Below, piece after piece: positions 7,738 through 10,107 of a DNA stretch of 10,107 bases. A program made the translations under genes and the position numbers. This DNA comes from Elusimicrobia bacterium RIFOXYB2_FULL_48_7. GTDB lineage: Bacteria > Elusimicrobiota > Endomicrobiia > CG1-02-37-114 > XYA2-FULL-39-19. The number at the start of each line of letters is the position of its first letter. The stretch's first letter is position 1. Under the pieces are notes generated by a model. It worked only from the letters and a program-made list of their open reading frames with translations. It made no database searches and was not told the origin of the DNA. The stretch spans positions 1 through 10,107 of the forward strand of contig MGVM01000013.1 of NCBI GenBank assembly GCA_001800495.1. The letters run 5' to 3'.

Positions 7738-7762
7738 AGCGTATTTTTAGTTAAATTGCCAA
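7733..7762 (-). promoter_or_regulatory. Sigma70-type promoter of fic, start codon at about +2
   Basis: On the minus strand, TTGGCA (7762-7757, one mismatch to TTGACA) and TATAAT (7738-7733, consensus) are 18 bases apart. Only 7 bases separate the -10 from the ATG at 7725, so the transcript would begin at or one base before the start codon. There is no Shine-Dalgarno. This fits a leaderless mRNA. Confidence 0.7.
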
Positions 7763-7785
7763 TAAATTGCCGTTATATTGCCGTT
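7753..7785. repeat. Three 11-bp-phased ATTGCC direct repeats at the fic -35 region
   Basis: On the plus strand, three consecutive 11-base units read AAATTGCCAAT, AAATTGCCGTT, ATATTGCCGTT. The ATTGCC cores start at 7755, 7766 and 7777. One unit per helical turn puts all cores on the same face of the DNA, as in arrays of activator or repressor sites. The first core overlaps the fic -35 box. A related array sits at the 3' end of fic. Confidence 0.65.
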
Positions 7786-7918
7786 ATTTCTGTTTTTGCT
7801 ATCATATTTTTGAATCAACATCTACAAAGCCTTAATTTCGGAAACCTTCAAGCATTTTCCCGCAATTCTTTGGTGTTTCCGACAATATTTAAACAACCAA
7901 CGTCAAGAATATGTGCAG

Positions 7919-7931
7919 GGCACGGGGTGCC
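7919..7931 (-). terminator. Short GC hairpin directly after the AlbA_2-domain gene, weak terminator candidate
   Basis: GGCAC and GTGCC (5-bp stem, 3-base loop) abut the stop codon at 7932-7934. On the minus strand the sequence after it (CTGCACATATTC) has no T run, so it lacks the tail of an intrinsic terminator. It may instead protect the mRNA 3' end or be chance. Nothing else resembling a gene is seen in 7726-7931 apart from the fic promoter elements. Confidence 0.25.
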
Positions 7932-9350
7932 TTACTTTAATGAATAATACTTCTGTTTTGGGCTTGTTAGTTTGTCCGGGATAGTTGGATGAAGCAAGCC
8001 CTGTTCAAGCAATGGATTTAATATTTCTTTCCTGAAATACTCTCTATGGGTAATTTTAATGAATTTCTGTATTTCTTCCCTGTCTCGTGGTGTTTTGCAA
8101 AACTCAACAATTATTTTTGTCCATTTAGCTTGCATGGTAGCTTGCGCGGTAACTTGCGCGGTAGCTTGCGCGGTAACTTGCGGGGTTAATGGAACAATTA
8201 TCTTGAATATATCCTCTTCCAGCAGCTTTGGTTCGGCTCCTGAATATATTTTGCTGTACTTGAAAAGCTTTCTGACGCCGGAGCCAAGCTCATCAGCCCT
8301 ACCGATTTCTTTAAATACTTTTGCGATTACCGGATTTTTTGGAAAGGGTATAAAATTTGCCGGATTAATTAAGCCGTGCCCGTGAGGTTTATTGCTGTTT
8401 TCGGTATAAACACGGCTCTGTTCAATTACAAATTTTGCGGGGAATGGGTTACTATACTCTCTATGAATAAGAATGTTGCCGGCAACTTCCCTGAAAAGGT
8501 GGTTTCTTAGGCTTATTCTCTGGTCTTTTTCAATATAAAACTTGTCCGGGAGATGTTTTTCAACAAATGCCATAATCCGGTCATAGCTTTCAATCAGGTT
8601 TGTCCTGATATCATCACGGTCATCATATCTGTCAAGGTTTTCTCTTCTTAAAATAGCATCAGTGCGTAAATGAGGCAGGGCCGATAATATTACCTCGTCT
8701 TTTCCAAAAAGCAAAATCGCCGCAAGAGTAAGACCCTTCTTCCCGCTTTGAAAGTCTTTCTGGTAAAGATGCGCGCTTTTTAACAATTCAAAATCATCCA
8801 TTTCTGCCCAGGGGTGGCCGGGCTTCTGGTTTACAGCTAATTTCCTGGCTCTTTTAATCAAATCTTTTCTTAAGTCACTGATTTTTACAAATGGATAGAT
8901 TTTGTTCTCTGAATAGGTTGCCTGCTTGCGTATATACAAAGAGATTACTAGGCTGGAATTGTCGGTAATATCAAAATCCCCGTCCTCGTTGCGGTCAAAT
9001 ATCCTTCCATTACATCTGTGTACTTGCGAGCTCTCAGGCACATTCACATAGAAAATAATTTTCCTGTTAAGCAAAAACTCTTCCGCGGTAAGATAAACTG
9101 TCGGGTTTAGCTTTTGAATATTATTCACAGTAGTGGCAAAATCCTTTTTTATCTGCTCCGCACAGGCTTTGTCCACTCCTATTATATTGCCGTTGTCCTT
9201 TACGCCTAACAGTATTTCCCCGCCAAAACGGTTCAAAAAAGAGCAGACAGTTTCAAAAACATCTTTACTGAGTTTGGTTTTACATTCTTTAAACTCAATT
9301 CGTATGCCTTCGCCTTGTTTAATGATTTCTTTGATTTTTGATTTCTGCAT
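7932..9350 (-). CDS. AlbA_2 (Schlafen-type) putative DNA-binding, ATPase-like transcriptional regulator
   Basis: This 472-residue protein belongs to the large family often labelled putative transcriptional regulator or RecG-like. The N-terminal AlbA_2 domain (about 5-140) opens with IKQGEGIRIEFKECK (10-24) and continues with SFLNRFGGEILLGVKDNGNIIGVD (37-60, key stretch GGEILLGVKDNG). The middle part has the ATPase-like HATPase_c_4 signatures: REVAGNILIHREYS (287-300) and the glycine-rich RADELGSGVRKLF (351-363). A five-unit TxQ(V/A) repeat (389-408) links this to a C-terminal winged-helix-like region (about 410-472). In the family it is presumed to be a DNA-binding regulator; no target is known. 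It acts in the cytoplasm. The start is fixed by the promoter at the ATG, and there is no other Met before residue 184. AT-rich composition and its Fic neighbour suggest an accessory region. The RecG helicase name is misleading: no helicase motifs are seen. Confidence 0.9.
   Translation of the reverse strand: MQKSKIKEIIKQGEGIRIEFKECKTKLSKDVFETVCSFLNRFGGEILLGVKDNGNIIGVDKACAEQIKKDFATTVNNIQKLNPTVYLTAEEFLLNRKIIFYVNVPESSQVHRCNGRIFDRNEDGDFDITDNSSLVISLYIRKQATYSENKIYPFVKISDLRKDLIKRARKLAVNQKPGHPWAEMDDFELLKSAHLYQKDFQSGKKGLTLAAILLFGKDEVILSALPHLRTDAILRRENLDRYDDRDDIRTNLIESYDRIMAFVEKHLPDKFYIEKDQRISLRNHLFREVAGNILIHREYSNPFPAKFVIEQSRVYTENSNKPHGHGLINPANFIPFPKNPVIAKVFKEIGRADELGSGVRKLFKYSKIYSGAEPKLLEEDIFKIIVPLTPQVTAQATAQVTAQATMQAKWTKIIVEFCKTPRDREEIQKFIKITHREYFRKEILNPLLEQGLLHPTIPDKLTSPKQKYYSLK
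8127..8186. repeat. Five 12-bp tandem repeats inside the AlbA_2-domain gene
   Basis: On the plus strand five units follow one another: AGCTTGCATGGT, AGCTTGCGCGGT, AACTTGCGCGGT, AGCTTGCGCGGT, AACTTGCGGGGT. Units two to five alternate AG/AA, so a 24-base super-unit is also visible. They encode TPQV-TAQA-TAQV-TAQA-TMQA (residues 389-408) between the ATPase-like part and the C-terminal winged helix. Twelve bases keep the frame, so gain or loss of units would change only the linker length. Similar TPQV-type repeats are, to my knowledge, common in this protein family. Confidence 0.9.
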
Positions 9351-9357
9351 TATCTAA

Positions 9358-9386
9358 ATTATACCTCTTTGCATGTTTATTGTAAA
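9358..9386 (-). promoter_or_regulatory. Sigma70-type promoter of the AlbA_2-domain gene, start codon at about +2
   Basis: On the minus strand, TTTACA (9386-9381, one mismatch) and TATAAT (9363-9358, consensus) are exactly 17 bases apart. Seven bases separate the -10 from the ATG at 9350, the same gap as in fic. An AGAGG lies upstream, but it falls between the promoter boxes, 13 bases from the ATG, and would not be in the transcript. This fits a leaderless mRNA. Confidence 0.75.
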
Positions 9387-9408
9387 CAAGCACCCCTGGC
9401 ACACGAAA

Positions 9409-9461
9409 GCGCAATAAATTGCGCCGCTACGCCACGGCAGAGGCACAGCGGCTACCGTAGC
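9409..9461. repeat. GC-rich palindromic repeat-like element between divergent promoters
   Basis: The element begins with GCGCAAT-AA-ATTGCGC (9409-9424), a perfect inverted repeat. It continues with GCCGCT (9423-9428) pairing to AGCGGC (9447-9452), or alternatively GCTACG (9426-9431) pairing to CGTAGC (9456-9461); the two stems exclude each other. On the minus strand, GTAGCCGC (9455-9448) and GTAGCGGC (9430-9423) head two consecutive units 25 bases apart. This looks like a dispersed palindromic (REP-like) repeat more than a terminator, since it lies upstream of both flanking promoters. It could also be an operator. Copies elsewhere cannot be seen from here. Confidence 0.5.
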
Positions 9462-9497
9462 TGAAATGGGCACTTTCCAGGGATTTCCAAATACCCC

Positions 9498-9526
9498 TTG
9501 ACAAAACCCTGATCCTGATGTATAAT
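9498..9526 (+). promoter_or_regulatory. Consensus sigma70 promoter of the polysaccharide deacetylase gene
   Basis: TTGACA (9498-9503), a 17-base spacer and TATAAT (9521-9526) match the consensus at every position. Transcription should start near 9533, giving a leader of about 42 bases before the ATG at 9575. It is divergent from the AlbA_2-domain gene promoter, with 111 bases between the two -35 boxes. Confidence 0.85.
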
Positions 9527-9540
9527 ATCATTGGGAAGCG

Positions 9541-9556
9541 TTATAGAATGCTATAA
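9541..9556 (+). promoter_or_regulatory. Dyad in the deacetylase mRNA leader
   Basis: TTATAG-AATG-CTATAA forms a 6-bp stem with a 4-base loop just after the predicted transcription start and 3 bases before the ribosome site. As RNA it is AT-rich and only modestly stable; as DNA it could be an operator. GCGTT (9538-9542) could alternatively pair with AACGC (9568-9572) across the ribosome site. The loop holds an ATG followed by one codon and TAA (9548-9556), a minimal upstream frame. Confidence 0.35.
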
Positions 9557-9559
9557 AGC

Positions 9560-9565
9560 GGAGGA
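9560..9565 (+). promoter_or_regulatory. Shine-Dalgarno of the deacetylase gene
   Basis: GGAGGA lies 9 bases before the ATG at 9575 and fixes that start. It contrasts with the lack of a ribosome site at the AlbA_2, fic and hyfB-like starts. Confidence 0.8.
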
Positions 9566-9574
9566 AAAACGCAT

Positions 9575-10107
9575 ATGCGCCTGAGAACCAGTTGTTTAAT
9601 CCTGTTGATTTTACTGCTTGCGGGACGTGCGGTTAACGCCGCTACGATTATATGCAATTACAAGGACAACAAACAGGCAGCTTTCAGCATGTCCTTTGAC
9701 GACTCTATCTGGACCCAGGCGAATTATGTTATACCTATGTTTATCTCAAAAGGACTGGTTGGGTCGATTTTAGTAGTGCCCGGGAGAAACGCGTACGGGG
9801 CCTACATAATGGAATGGGAAAGCACCTGCAGCCGGTATGGCTTTGAACTTTGGAACCACACATTTACCCATCCCGGCCCGCCGGTGGCAAGGACCTGGGC
9901 TGAAACTGAATACTTAATAGGAGAGGCGGCGAAGGCGATCTGGGCCCTGAGGCCGCCCGGAAAAAGCAAGTTAATGCTTCATACCTGGCCTTACGGCGAT
10001 ACTACTGATTCCATTCTGCCTTCCGGCTGGGAAGCCCTGATGGTGAAGTATTCCAGCCTTGACGACCGGACCGGCCACATAGACAGCAATTTCTATTCAC
10101 GCGGTTA
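9575..10107 (+). CDS. Secreted polysaccharide deacetylase (CE4/NodB type), C-terminus cut by window edge
   Basis: The frame is open from the ATG to the right edge (177 complete codons). Residues 1-22 are a signal peptide: MRLRTS, a leucine-rich core, and a VNA end with likely cleavage before A23. The mature part has the NodB-fold motifs: motif 1 as SFDDS (40-44) with D42 and D43, where the usual TFDDG has been altered at its last residue; motif 2 as NHTFTH (94-99), the metal-binding HxxxH with H95 and H99; and WPYGD (138-142) resembling motif 3. Such enzymes remove acetyl groups from N-acetylglucosamine polymers or other glycans using Zn or a similar metal, outside the cytoplasm. The substrate is not readable from sequence. 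Composition is GC-richer than the two accessory genes. Any domains beyond about residue 177 are out of view. Confidence 0.85.
   Translation, partial: MRLRTSCLILLILLLAGRAVNAATIICNYKDNKQAAFSMSFDDSIWTQANYVIPMFISKGLVGSILVVPGRNAYGAYIMEWESTCSRYGFELWNHTFTHPGPPVARTWAETEYLIGEAAKAIWALRPPGKSKLMLHTWPYGDTTDSILPSGWEALMVKYSSLDDRTGHIDSNFYSRG

Noticed and set aside
7714..7947. Plus-strand open frame of 77 codons between fic and the AlbA_2-domain gene
   Set aside because: It starts inside fic, ends inside the AlbA_2 gene, crosses the fic promoter and repeat array, and has no ribosome site or recognisable domain.
8127..8186. CRISPR array
   Set aside because: The units are 12 bases, directly abutting without spacers, in frame within a coding sequence.
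7932..9350. RecG-type helicase
   Set aside because: No Walker A/B or helicase motifs are seen; the RecG label on this family comes from its shared C-terminal region and is misleading.

Overview
The window comes from a bacterial chromosome, probably an uncultivated anaerobic lineage. An Elusimicrobiota- or Omnitrophota-like origin is a weak guess from the gene content and mixed base composition; nothing seen here fixes the taxon. All but one of the genes lie on the minus strand.

Positions 1-6521 (minus strand) hold a tight operon, read from the right: hyfB-like (NuoL-type antiporter subunit), hyfC-like (NuoH type), hyfE-like (NuoK-type with extension), hyfF-like (NuoM/N-type antiporter subunit), hyfG-like (fused NuoC-NuoD large subunit), and the first 30 codons of a hyfH-like (NuoI-type) ferredoxin gene cut by the window edge. 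Genes are 3-13 bases apart or overlap by 4-11 bases. The set looks like hydrogenase-4. However, the large subunit has lost all four cysteines that hold the [NiFe] centre: the CGxC positions read SGDS and the DPCxxC positions read DPSFHN. It therefore cannot be a normal hydrogenase. It fits the energy-converting hydrogenase-related (Ehr) complexes, a relative of complex I and group 4 hydrogenases whose redox partner is unclear. No hyfD-like gene lies in the operon, which leaves two antiporter-type subunits.

Positions 6600-9390 are visibly more AT-rich and hold two accessory genes, also on the minus strand. The first is a Fic AMP-transferase-family protein with an N-terminal inhibitory motif and a C-terminal winged helix. 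The second is an AlbA_2 (Schlafen-type) putative DNA-binding and ATPase-like regulator carrying a five-unit, 12-bp in-frame tandem repeat. Both have good -35/-10 promoters placed so that the transcript would start at, or one base before, the AUG, which suggests leaderless mRNAs. The fic promoter also carries a 14-bp perfect palindrome over its -10 box and start codon and three 11-bp-phased direct repeats at its -35. A related 11-bp-phased array lies at the 3' end of fic.

Positions 9387-9497 are a divergent intergenic stretch with a GC-rich, strongly palindromic repeat-like element. To its right, a consensus sigma70 promoter (TTGACA-17-TATAAT) and a clear Shine-Dalgarno drive a plus-strand secreted polysaccharide deacetylase (CE4/NodB type), which is truncated by the right edge.

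The operon genes would build one membrane complex that couples an unknown electron transfer to ion movement. The Fic, AlbA_2 and deacetylase genes show no functional link to it beyond being neighbours.
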